Assembly: GCA_007922225.1 (NCBI GenBank)
Contig: ML679989.1
Location: 22,420,838 to 22,484,837, forward strand
DNA length: 64,000 bases
Reading direction: 5' to 3'
Source of the DNA: Emydura subglobosa
Taxonomy: Eukaryota > Chordata > Testudines > Chelidae
Made by a program: the position numbers and the translations under genes. The notes under the pieces were generated by a model. It searched no databases, was not told the origin of the DNA, and saw only the letters and a list, made by a program, of their open reading frames with translations. Shown here in pieces: positions 53,301 through 63,114 of this stretch. The first letter of the stretch is position 1, and every line of letters starts with the position of its first letter.

Positions 53301-53595
53301 TTCAGAGTTCACAAACAGAGGAAGGGTTACCGGCCCATTTTACAAGGGGGAACTGAGGCAGAGAGAATTTGAGGGTGAGATTTTCAAAGGAGCCAGGCTC
53401 CCAAAACTCATTCTAGTGCATTGGGCTTTGGGTTCCTAACTCCTATTGGCTTTCTTGAAAATCTCAGACTGATTGAATTGTCTGAGGTCACAAAAGGAGT
53501 GTGTGGAAGAGCCGGGAATGTGGCCCAGCGGGAAGCAGGTCTGTGTTAGGGCTTTGTCAGCACTGAGCTCATCGATCCGTTTGCTGCTGCCATAG
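53301..53595 (-). repeat. MIR/CORE-SINE, minus orientation, split by a MITE
   Basis: Left half 'cggcccattttacaaggggg' and 'aactgaggcagagagaattt'; right half 'attgtctgaggtcacaaaag' and 'tgtggaagagccgggaatgt'. In an intact MIR these halves are adjacent; here ~90 bp intervene (53376-53466). Confidence 0.8.
53376..53466. mobile_element. Palindromic MITE nested in a MIR
   Basis: Inverted ends tgagattttcaaag and, reversed, tgagattttcaagaaag, around 'tgggctttgggttcctaact'. Because it interrupts a known SINE, its ends are defined to within a few bases. Confidence 0.8.
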
Positions 53596-54929
53596 CAGAG
53601 CAGTGTTAGTAAGACCCTTTGCAATTCTTTTAATCACTGTCATTTCTTGCTATTCCTGTGGTGGGCATCTTATTTGGGAGCCGGAATGAAGTGGCAGAAG
53701 TTATAGTTAGCCTCTGTAGATAGATTATCCCAGCTCAGTCATAACATACCATGACGTGCAGTTGCTTTTGGGGTTAATTAAAATGCAGGTGTTCTAATGA
53801 ATGCCCAGGGGGCCCTTATCACTGTGCTGGGTAGCAGCTCCCAGGTTACTCTTGGCTGGCACCAGCTGAGTTCCATGTGTCATTGCCACGAACACCAGGG
53901 CTGAGCTGCATTTTACTCTTTTTATTTGTATTCTCACTGTTCTGATCAGAGGCGGCTGGGAACTGCTGATGGTGGGCAAAGGGCACAGTTCAAAGTCACA
54001 CACACGCTCTGCTCGCAGCTGCCCCTCCCTGCAGCTCCCACAGCAAAGTGTTTGCTTCTCCGTCTCCCCGGGGTCACAGCTTGCAGACTGCTCCAGGAGT
54101 CTCTGGACAGGGAGGGGGACTGGCCAGCAAACCCAGGCAGAAATCTGCACGGTCACCTGAACCCTCGTGCCGCCACCATGGGTTGCCTCTGATTCTTATC
54201 ATTGGTATTATGGTCAGACCTACAGACGGGAACTCAGATGTGGGTCCCTTTCCGCTGGGTGTTGCGCAGACACATAGTAAGAGACTGTGATTGTCTGAAG
54301 TGGATAAACATTTAATGGATGGTCCTAATACTTTGCACACGGCACTCAAATGGCCAGGCTTCCCGCCTTTTTGCCCCGTCTCTAGGCAGACTATTAGGCC
54401 TTGGCATCCTGCCAAGCATCACCATCCTGCCAACTCAAGATGGATTCCACAATTTCAAAATGGAGTCCATTGGCTCAGATGGAGGGGAGGGTGCCAAAAC
54501 CACACTGATAGACATTTCCCCAACACCCTTCACTGTCTTTTTCCCTCAAAAGATTCTCTGCCTAAGCAGCCCTGCCTTGTTTCTCCCCTCAGAAGTAGTG
54601 CCCTGTGTAATTACCTCAGGTACAACTTACCACACAGTTCTGTCTAAGCAAGCCTGGTTCATTCTTAAGGTAAAACACCACAGAGAAAACCTATTAAAAA
54701 CAATAAAAGAACCTACATGCAGGCTAATAAGCTTACCAGAGATCACCCCAACTCCACTATGGACTGTGTCAGGTGATTAGTCCCTCAAACCCCACAACGG
54801 GGCCTGTTCTCTTCACAATAACACACACACACAGCTGCATTTTTAATACAATGCACCTCCAAGGTATTAAAACTCATGCAGTAAGATTTACCCAGATTAG
54901 TGCAGGAAATGGCTGTCTGTCCCCCTTTC
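53596..54929. other. No gene seen
   Basis: Overlapping open frames (for example 54319-54780, 153 codons on plus) occur, but none has recognisable motifs or a splice context. An AC microsatellite lies near 54821-54832. Confidence 0.35.
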
Positions 54930-55230
54930 AAAAATCTGGCCCCAGACATCTAACTCTGGTTGATTTCAAGGGGGGCTAGGTGCTTCTGAAAATCCTGCTA
55001 GGTGTCTAAATATCCTCTGGCCTAAAGTCAAGATTTACAAAGGGGTTTGTGTGCCTAGTGGAATTTACTAAGGCTTTTAAATAGGTCAGGTGCTCAACTC
55101 CCATTGACAGTAAATGGGAGGCTGGTGACTGACTCACTCAAGGTGCTCTTGAAAACCTTATTAGGTGATTAAATGCCTTTGAAATCTGGTCCTCAGGAGC
55201 CTCAATCCCAGGGCCTTTCAGTGAGATTTA

Positions 55231-55495
55231 GGCCTGGTCTACACTTACCTTAAAATTCGGTGGCAGTCGATGGAAGTTACACAAGCTACACAGAGTAGAT
55301 TGCATGACGCCCATCGACTTCTTAACTTCCGTTGTACACGTCGTCTTCACCGCACTGCAGTACTTGAAGGGGTCATTTTCACAAGTCGACTTCCACATCG
55401 ATTGAGCGGATCCTCACTGACCACTCAATCGACCCGGAAAGATCGATCTGACGGTGGCGAATTTCCTGCTGTCAGTGAAGACGTACCTTAGACTG
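55231..55495. mobile_element. MITE, same family as 37565-37865
   Basis: Ends 'gcctggtctacacttacctt' and, reversed, 'ctaaggtacgtcttcactgac'. Internal blocks 'gaagttacacaagctacaca' and 'gcccatcgacttcttaa' align with the 37.6 kb copy. Confidence 0.78.
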
Positions 55496-55514
55496 TTAAA
55501 TACCTCCATCACTT

Positions 55515-55612
55515 CTGATGGGGTTGGGATTAGTCCTGCTCTGAGCAGGGGGCTGGACTAGACGACGTCTTGGGGTCCCTTCCAACCCTATTCTTCTATG
55601 ATTCTATGAAAA
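55515..55612 (+). mobile_element. CR1 3' end fragment
   Basis: 'attagtcctgctctgagcag', 'ggctggactagacgacgtct' and the tail ttctatgattctatgaaaa. Confidence 0.92.
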
Positions 55613-56158
55613 TAGGATTTAGGTTCCTAAATCTCTTAGGTGGTTTTAAAATTTTTACTACAAATCCGCTGATCTTCAGGACATGCTGAAAACCCAGCTG
55701 TTCTCCCAGGAGCATTAGGCAGCTCTCCTGCACAGCTTCCTGCTGACATGTGGTTTGTGCCAGATGATGAAGAGAATTTTTTTCTTCCCTTTTTTGAGTT
55801 TGCAGAAGTTGCTGCCCAGGCTTCTGTAGTTTTGTGCAATAAGGCTGAGATTTTCAAAGTCAGCTACCAGATTTGGATCTCCAATTCCTATTAATTTTAA
55901 TGCAGACTGAGTGTGCCTATCCCTTAGGCAGCTTTGAACATGTCAGTCTTAAAGCATGTCCAAGACAGCTAGACACTTTTAGGAGCATTTTTCTGATTAG
56001 TAGATCTCCAGATAGACAAGTGAGGCTGTATGGGTAAGTAGAGAGATAGAGACTCTCACAAAAGCCACTGAAAAGCCATGTGGATGAATTCGTTGACATA
56101 TTTAACTGCACACCCACATGCTACTTCTGCAGATACAGCACATCAATGTGCAGTCATT

Positions 56159-56848
56159 TTACCCCCTCTGTTTCCTCAGAGCCCCTTTCACCTCCTTGTT
56201 CCTCAGCGTGCAGATGACCGGGTTCAGCACGGGCGTAGCTACATAACCATAGAGCTGCACAGAGGTCACCGGCACTTTGCTCTGATGTGGCTGCATGTAG
56301 ACCAGGGCGTAAGTCCCAAAGAACAGCATCACCACTGTCAGATGTGAGGAGCAAGTGGAAGCTGCTTTGCGTCACCCTTTGGCTGAGTTCATCTTCAGGA
56401 TGGTGTAGACGATGCGGACATAGGATGCGAGGATGAGGAAGAAGCAGATCATGGGCACCACCCCAGTGTTGGTAAAGGTCACGGTCTCGATGACTTACAT
56501 GTCTGCGCAAGCCAGCTTCACCATGGGGAAGATGTCATAGAAGTAATAGTCTATCACATTGGGCCCACAGTAGGGCAGGGTGAAGGTCAGGAAGGTGAGA
56601 ATGGTGGCGTGGAAGGAGCTGGTGACCCAGGTGCCATCAGCCAGGATGGCGCACACCCTCCAGTTCATGATGATCAGGTAGCGCAGCGGGTGGCAGATGG
56701 CCACGTATCTGTCATAGGCCGTGACGGTGCAGAGAAGGCACTCGGTGCAGCCTAGGAACTGGTAGAAGAAGACCTGAAACATGCACCCACCTACTGAGAT
56801 GATTCTGCTCTTGGTCCAGAGACTGACCAGGAATTTAGGGGTGCACAT
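56159..56848 (-). pseudogene. OR10G-like olfactory receptor pseudogene (copy B), 5' truncated
   Basis: One frame runs from 'TPKFLVSLWTKSRIIS' (TM2/TM3 loop) to the natural stop at 56159-56161. It has 'FLGCTECLLCTVTAYDRYVA', 'LPYCGPNVIDYYFYDIFP' and 'VLNPVICTLRNKEVKGALRK'. Two in-frame stops interrupt it: TAA at 56495-56497 and TGA at 56372-56374. There are no frameshifts. The first ~60 codons (start to TM2) are missing; the sequence above 56848 is unrelated. Two further changes touch conserved residues: FCD is FYD, and PVIYTLRN is PVICTLRN. Paralogue of copy A, but with different lesions. Confidence 0.94.
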
Positions 56849-57228
56849 TATGTTATGTCTCCATGTGTTGGTAGTGACAATCCTGATGCCATGATCCTTG
56901 GCTTTCAGACCTCTGCAGGGCTCATCGGTTGAACTTTGAACCCACTAGGCTGGGACTAATTGATCTCTTTTCAGCCAAAACATTATCCTGTGAAAACAAT
57001 GGGAAAATGTCAGGGTGTTTTCCAACTTTATTTACTGATGGGATAGTTTAAATTAATTGAAAGTTTTCTTTATTTTGAATTTTGCAGATTTGTAAAAGTA
57101 TTTAGGTGCATAGTGGGGTTTTCAAAAGCAGGCAGGCACCTAACTCCCATTCATTTCAAGGCACCTCAGTACCTATCTAGATTTTTAGGCACCTTTACAC
57201 ATCTGGTGCTCGGTGCCTAACATGTACA
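56849..57228. other. No gene; contains a palindromic MITE-like part
   Basis: 57090-57225 holds 'gtatttaggtgcatagtggg', 'gcaggcacctaactcccatt' and 'tctggtgctcggtgcctaac' in an inverted arrangement. Confidence 0.45.
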
Positions 57229-57690
57229 GCTGGTCAAAATTTTGTCAGTGACTTTATCAAAAACATTTGTGTACAACACAAATTTTCATTTTTCAAAACA
57301 ATATCAAACAAACATCATTAAAATATTTACATTTAATGGACAGTTCTCACCTTCTGTCAATGTTTCTGTCTTTTGACACAGTGCAGAAAGGAAAAAACCT
57401 GAGAGAAATTGGGCAAACGTTTCTCGTATTTATTTACTTTTTTCCCCACTTTTTCAGTGCAAAAAAGAGGGACAATGGAAAAAAATGGGTTATTCCACTT
57501 TCTCCTCTTTTTTCCTTTGGCTTTTTTGCCTCTGAATGCAGTAAAATGAAAGATATTTAAGGCTTTGTGGGAGGTTTTTTTGTTTTCTCATTCCAAATCT
57601 TTTCAAAACTTCCTCAACTTTGGAAAAATGACACAGTGGCTAAGGTAAAAATGCAAAATTGAAAAAGGCAGGGGTGGGGGGAATGCAGCC
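57229..57690. repeat. AT-rich non-autonomous DNA repeat
   Basis: Begins 'cagctggtcaaaattttg' and is rich in 'ttttcaaaac'/'gaaaaa' words. Type resembles 33480-33800 and 45530-45890. The open frame at 57267-57560 is compositional. Confidence 0.5.
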
Positions 57691-57849
57691 CTGGATATTG
57701 TTCATTTTATTACATTTATTTGTCCACATGGATGCGACTCTGTATGGGAGCTGCCACTGCTGGGGCAGGTGTGGAAAGAGAGCGCTCTGCACAGGGCAGC
57801 CTCAGCCACCCAGAGGATGATAAAGAGGACAAACGGAGAATCCCCTTTC

Positions 57850-58505
57850 CTTGCAATTGCAAATATTATGGGGTGAAGAAGTGACTGGCTCTGTGGATAT
57901 GGGGAAAGCCGTGGACATGATATACCTTGACTTTAGCAAAGCTTTTGATATGGTCTCCCCTAGTATTTTTGCTGTTGGATGAAAAGACTATAAGGTGGAT
58001 AAAAAGCTGGCTAGATCATTGTAGTCAATGAGTAGTGCTCAATGGCTCGATGTCTAGTTCACACCCAGTAAAAATCGGAGTGCCCCAGGGGTCTGTCCTG
58101 GAGCCTGTTTTGTTCAACATCTTCATTAATGATCCGGAGGATGGGGTAGATTGCACTCTCAGCAAGTTTGCAGATGACACTAAGCTGGGAGGACTGGGAG
58201 ATATGTTGGAAGATAAGGATAGGATACAGAGTGACCTAGACAAATTGGAGGAGTGGGCCAAAAGAAATCTGATGCAATTCAACAAGGACACTTAAGATGG
58301 AAGAATCCCATGCACAGCTACAGACTGGGGACCGACAGGCTAGGCAGTAGTTCTGCAGAAAAGGAAATGGGGATTACAGTGGACAAGAAGCTGGATATGG
58401 ATCAACAGTGCACCCTGGTTGCAAGAAGGCTAATGGCATATTGGGCTGCATTAATAGGAGCATTGCCAGCAGATGGAGGGAAGTGATTATTCCCTTCTAT
58501 TTGGC
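57850..58505 (+). mobile_element. CR1 LINE fragment, RT domain
   Basis: Plus-strand remnant of CR1 reverse transcriptase: '[13 protein letters not shown]' near 57925, '[20 protein letters not shown]' at 58077-58136, and the catalytic FADD (58167-58178), then 'HSYRLGTDRLGS'. A stretch near 57960-58030 has indels and stops. It ends abruptly in 'ggaagtgattattccc', with no 3' tail. Confidence 0.92.
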
Positions 58506-60689
58506 ACTGGCGTTGCCTTGAAAAACAGAGATAGATTACCGGGTTAAAAGCCATGGCCCTTGGCTGCAGCTGACTCTGTGAGAGCAGTTTGCTGCATCCA
58601 GGCAGAAGTCAGTGGGACTCTGCAGACAGACCCACTCCTAGATACGAGGAACAGAATCTGGTCCTTTGAAATCTAAAGGAGAAGAAAAGACTAAAACGAA
58701 TACAAATATGAATCAACTCATCTGACATTTAAAAGCTGATCAGAAATATGGTGAGATTGTTCTAATCTGTGATATTCTTTTTTTCTTTTCTTAGTCTGTC
58801 TGCATACTTATTGACTGGTCTGTCTAATCTCTCTTTCTGCCTCTGGGATATAGAATCTAAGGACGTCAAATATTTGAAATATTATGAGGGTTATCAGTGG
58901 GAATGGAGCAAAGAGCCTGTCCTTAGCAGACTCCAAGACTAACAGCTGATTTCTGAAATTCCATGTATGTGCCAAGCCACCAGTAATGATGTGCTGGGTC
59001 AGCTCTTAAGCAACGTTGTTTGGTTCAGAAGAATGAGATCACTGAGGCTTAGATTATCAAAAGTGCCCACATGATTTAGGTTTCCAATCTCAGGGACAGT
59101 CAATTAAAAAGGCCTGTATATAGGCTCAGACTTTCCAAAGTAGGCTAATGCATTAGACACCCAAATAGCCAATCATTTCATCTCCCTACGCACTTTTGAA
59201 GGTGATAGCCATAATGTGTAATTACCACAAGAGGGCAGTGGAGGTGAAAGCATGGAAAATAGCCCTCCATCCTTGGACCTCACCAACAGATACAGTCAAT
59301 GAATGCGAAAGGAGCAAATAGACTGTGTATGGTGGCGGTAAAGAATAGGAGATGAGTCAAAGGAGGAGGCACACTGTGTAGAGCTGGACACATTTTTTAA
59401 GACAAACACTGAAAAACACAGTTTTGGTTGCCCCGCTACATTTGTGAATTTGAAACAAATCTGCCAAATAGTTCCATGCGGGGGAAGCTAAATTCACCAA
59501 ACAGCACAGAGGATCTTCGTCCCTCCCAATTCCTTCAACACTGAGGTTCGGGAACCTACCTGGGATGGGGGAGACCCTCGTTCAGTCCCCACCTCCGTCC
59601 ATCCTGGAGCACAGATTTGAAGTTTGGTTTTAAGCACTCGTATTTATCCTTAAGGTAAAAAAAAAAAACGCCAGAGAATATATGTTACAAATAATTTTAA
59701 AGAAAACCTATGAAAGAAGTTTACCAAAGATTACCCCAGCTGCAATATGGGCTTTGGCAGGACATGGCCTTTAATCCCCACACAGGATTTTTCCTGTGGA
59801 TTCAAGTTCCTCAGCTCAGAACAAGAACTCCTGTCTCTGTGAGTGACTCTGTTTGAAGAACCTTGAACTGGAAATGAGCCAGACAATGGGTATCTGCCCA
59901 ACAGGCAGTTATAAAAATGGGTCATTTGTATTCCCTTCCCCCTACTAATAACCTAGGGCATTCACTTCACACGTATTGTCCCCCAAAGTCTTTTGACGTT
60001 CCCACTATCTCTCAGAGATAGCCATCTTCATGACCTTCTCCTAGTGAAGTTCCTTACAATACTGCAGTAGTACATAAACATTTTAATACTTTGCATTTTA
60101 ATAGAACAAACTACAAAAATGTTAACCTTGATTGTGTATCGTTTAATTTAATCCAGTAAGGTTTGTCCGGTATGATACAGTATATTGTCATATCTGTCAC
60201 AACTTAGATCTTCCAACCTTACTCCCATCTGTATGGGGTTGGGTCTTCAAGTCCTTCTCATCCATTCTAGTCTGTCTTGAATGTGTTTCCTCTGAAACAT
60301 GTCAGCTAACCAAATCTGATGTTGTGTCTTCCAATCCTTCTCCTACCCTACACTTCTAAGTTTAACACCCTGCTTCCTATATATTCTCCTGATTTTCTTT
60401 TTACATAGTCAAATCATCCATGCCTGGATTCTCTCAGCTTCTTTATAATTGGTACAACCTTCTTGCTTCTCCTATATTGCTAGTTCTGAACATGATCCAT
60501 TCTCATAAATCCCAACACACATCTTACATTTTTCATTTCCACTGTATTCAAGATTTTTTCCTTTCTCATCCTGAGTGCCCAAAATATGGAGTCCTGCACA
60601 AATGCAAATCTCAATATTATCTTGTAGATCTTATATTTCAATTTGGTTGTTTTAGTGAAACTCGAATGCTCAAAAAGTATTCATATAGC
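58506..60689. other. No gene seen; scattered MITE-like pieces
   Basis: 59040-59210 holds palindromic MITE words ('gatttaggtttccaatctca', 'ggctcagactttccaaagta'). 59390-59470 has AT-rich 'gaatttgaaacaaatctgcc' repeat words. Otherwise nothing recognised in about 2.2 kb. Confidence 0.4.
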
Positions 60690-61244
60690 AGCCTATCTTG
60701 CAAAAGGCATGTTCAATTTCATTGGAGGCACAGAATGGCAACCTGAAGGTCAAGACAATGGTCATGATGGGAGTCAAGAACCCACTTATCCAAGACCCTG
60801 CTGCCAACTGCAGGCAAACCTTGGAGTTGATGATGGCTGTGTACGGTGCAAGGTGCAGATGGCTACATACCGGTCATAAGACATCACCACAAGGAGGAAA
60901 CACTCAGTGATAGCCATGGAACCAAAGAAATAAAACTGGGCAATGCAGCCCAAGAAAGAGATCACTCTGTGGGCAGTGAGTAAAGTCCTTAGCATCTTGG
61001 GGGTGGTAGAAGTGATGTACCAGATCTAGAGAAAGGAGAAATTTCCCAGGAAGAAGTACATGGGAGTGTGAAGTCTCCGGTTAGATAAGATGATGGCCAT
61101 TAAGAGGATGTTGCCAGCCAATGTCATAAGGTAGATAGCTAGAAATAGCACAAAGAGAAGCATCTGCATCTCATGAAGATCCCCAAATCCCAGCAGGATG
61201 AATTCTGCAAGAGCGGTCCAATTTCCTTTCACTGCTCTGTCCAT
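60690..61244 (-). pseudogene. Class II olfactory receptor pseudogene, 3' truncated
   Basis: The ATG at 61242-61244 lies directly after an acceptor-like 'tttgaatctag' and gives MDRAVKGNWTALAEFILLGF. TM1 and 'NRRLHTPMYFFLGNFSF' follow. A TAG at 61026-61028 replaces the Glu usual in LEIWY. The frame then continues with '[10 protein letters not shown]', '[13 protein letters not shown]' and [10 protein letters not shown]. About 60865 a deletion shifts the frame; the remaining block has '[13 protein letters not shown]' and 'FRLPFCASNEIEH' (extracellular loop 2 region), after which OR similarity stops near 60690. TM5 to TM7 are absent. Confidence 0.92.
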
Positions 61245-61984
61245 CTAGATTCAAATTGGCCCAAAACCACAAAACAGAATCATGAAAAGTCTGAGAAGTG
61301 CAGGAGGCTTTTCATCCCGCTGTTTTTCACAGAAATGTGATGTTTCGTTTTTCTGAATTTTCCACTCATTTTATACAATTTCCCGATGTTCTGACCTGGT
61401 AATTTTCTACAATGAAGTCTACCCCCACACCCCAACTTTGGAGATGGCACTTGGACATATTCTCCAGCACATCTGGAGTTTGGGAGTACGTTCATTGGGT
61501 GTGAAAGTCAACACCTGCACAACACTTAAATCACGTAATCCCAGCCCTCTCTCATTCTCCCAGGTGCCTCCAGACTTGGGAGTGACCCTTGTACCCAGTG
61601 TGTTTCAGGTTTATACTGTGCCGTGGTGCGATTGTTGCATGGTTTGCATTTCTGTTCTGTCTCTGCAGATGACCCACCTGAGGTGTCATTGCTGTTTTAT
61701 TTTAAAGGCTTAATTGGCTGCATAATGGTCCCTGCAGAGGGGTGAATATCACCCACACGTTGAAACTTACCCGGCAGTTTCCTGTAGGTCAAGAGTGTTC
61801 ATTTGTGTGGTTATATATAGACAGGCAGGTAGTCCCTCTGCATGAGGGTTGGGAGCCACTAGCTAGGATAAAGATATGGGGAGAATGCTCTGCGGAGAGC
61901 CATGTTGGATAAAGATGACGCTCAAGTCAAGCATGGGTGTTTCATCTGGCCAGCTTGAACCTGCACATCCAAAACTCTCAGGCA
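61245..61984. other. No gene seen
   Basis: 5' flank of the preceding OR pseudogene; no leader exon recognisable. Confidence 0.35.
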
Positions 61985-62290
61985 GTGATTTTCAGAGCCA
62001 CCTAAGAGTAAAATTTTCAGAGGGGCCTAAGGGAATTAGATACCCAACTCTCCCTTATTTTCCTTGGAGTTGGGTGCTTGATTCCCATAGGGTCCTTTGA
62101 AGATCCCAGCCTAATGGATTTGGCGGCCCAGTTCAAATGGTGTGAATTGGACATCTTTGAACGTCTTCTCCACCATGACCCGCACAGGAAATTTGCATCT
62201 GAGATTTGTAAAGGCTCCTAAGTGAATTAGGTGCCAAGTCCCACAGAATGTCACGGGGAGCTGGGCACCTGCCTCCCTTAGGCTCTGTTT
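61985..62290. mobile_element. Palindromic MITE-like copies
   Basis: 61985-62115 runs from 'gtgattttcagagccaccta' and 'ggggcctaagggaattagat' to 'ggtcctttgaagatcccagc'; 62190-62290 has 'tgtaaaggctcctaagtgaa', 'ttaggtgccaagtccca' and 'ggcacctgcctcccttaggc'. Both belong to the inverted-repeat family. Confidence 0.6.
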
Positions 62291-62424
62291 GGTTGTGCAA
62301 AAACATAAGACTCAGACCAGGAATTTAAAGTCAGCATTAGATATTCCAGGCCAAATTCTCTCATCACTTTCATTGGAGTAAATCAGAAGTGGCTGCACTA
62401 GGCATTATAGACTAGGTGGGTAAG

Positions 62425-62640
62425 GCATTGGACTGTGTCTCAGGAGATATAGATTATGTTCCCAGCTCTGCCATTGCTCTGCTAGGTGGCCTTGAGGAAG
62501 TCGCTTGCCTCCCTGTGCCTCAGTTTCCTCATTGGTAATGTGAGAATAATGCCTTTGTGAAGCACTTTTCGATCTAAAGAGGAGGAGCGCTGTATAAGAG
62601 CTGGATATTGTTATTACCAACATCACAGGAGATAAGTCAG
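62425..62640 (+). repeat. MIR/CORE-SINE copy
   Basis: Nearly full-length MIR order: 'attggactgtgtctcaggag', 'ctgccattgctctgctaggt', 'gtgcctcagtttcctcattg', 'gaataatgcctttgtgaagc', 'gctgtataagagctggatat'. Confidence 0.88.
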
Positions 62641-63114
62641 TGCAAAACAGGGGCTGGGAGTGAAACGTCAGGGCTATTTGTTTGTCTTTCCTTTAACCAC
62701 GCAAGTTAGGGACCCAGTTCTGAAAAACCTCAGGCCTAATGCTAATCCTGAAAATCCTTACTCATGTGAGTAGGTGTTACTGACACCAGCGTTTTCATTA
62801 GCACCAGTGTGGTGAGAAATACTGTCCTGAGTACACATCTGGCAGGGTCAGGCCATCAAATGGTTCTTACTCATTCAGGAAATAGCTGCATTGATTTACA
62901 CTAGCAGGCGATCTGGTCCATTGACTTCAATGGATCTACACTCATTTAAACCCTCTAGGGATGAGCCCCCACTGACCACAATACAGTTATGCTAGTTTGT
63001 GTCAACTGGGAATCTGACCCCCATTAGCTTCACGGGGGCTATGCTTAACACAGCACACACACAAATCAACACATATAGTCCAGCACAACCGGACCCAGCC
63101 ACAAGTCTACAGCA
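62641..63114. other. No gene; MITE-like pieces
   Basis: Contains 'gactcaatgg'-type words ('tccattgacttcaatggatc', 62916-62935) that are locally palindromic. Nothing coding. Confidence 0.4.

Larger units (their letters stand above)
54930..56848 (-). repeat. Segmental duplication copy B (pair with 49321-50665)
   Basis: Colinear with copy A except for an extra segment of about 600 bp (55140-55755) that holds a MITE (55231-55495) and a CR1 3' end (55515-55612). Both insertions therefore probably postdate the duplication. Confidence 0.85.

Noticed and set aside
54319..54780. 153-codon open frame on plus
   Set aside because: No recognisable motif, no splice or start context, intergenic neighbourhood.
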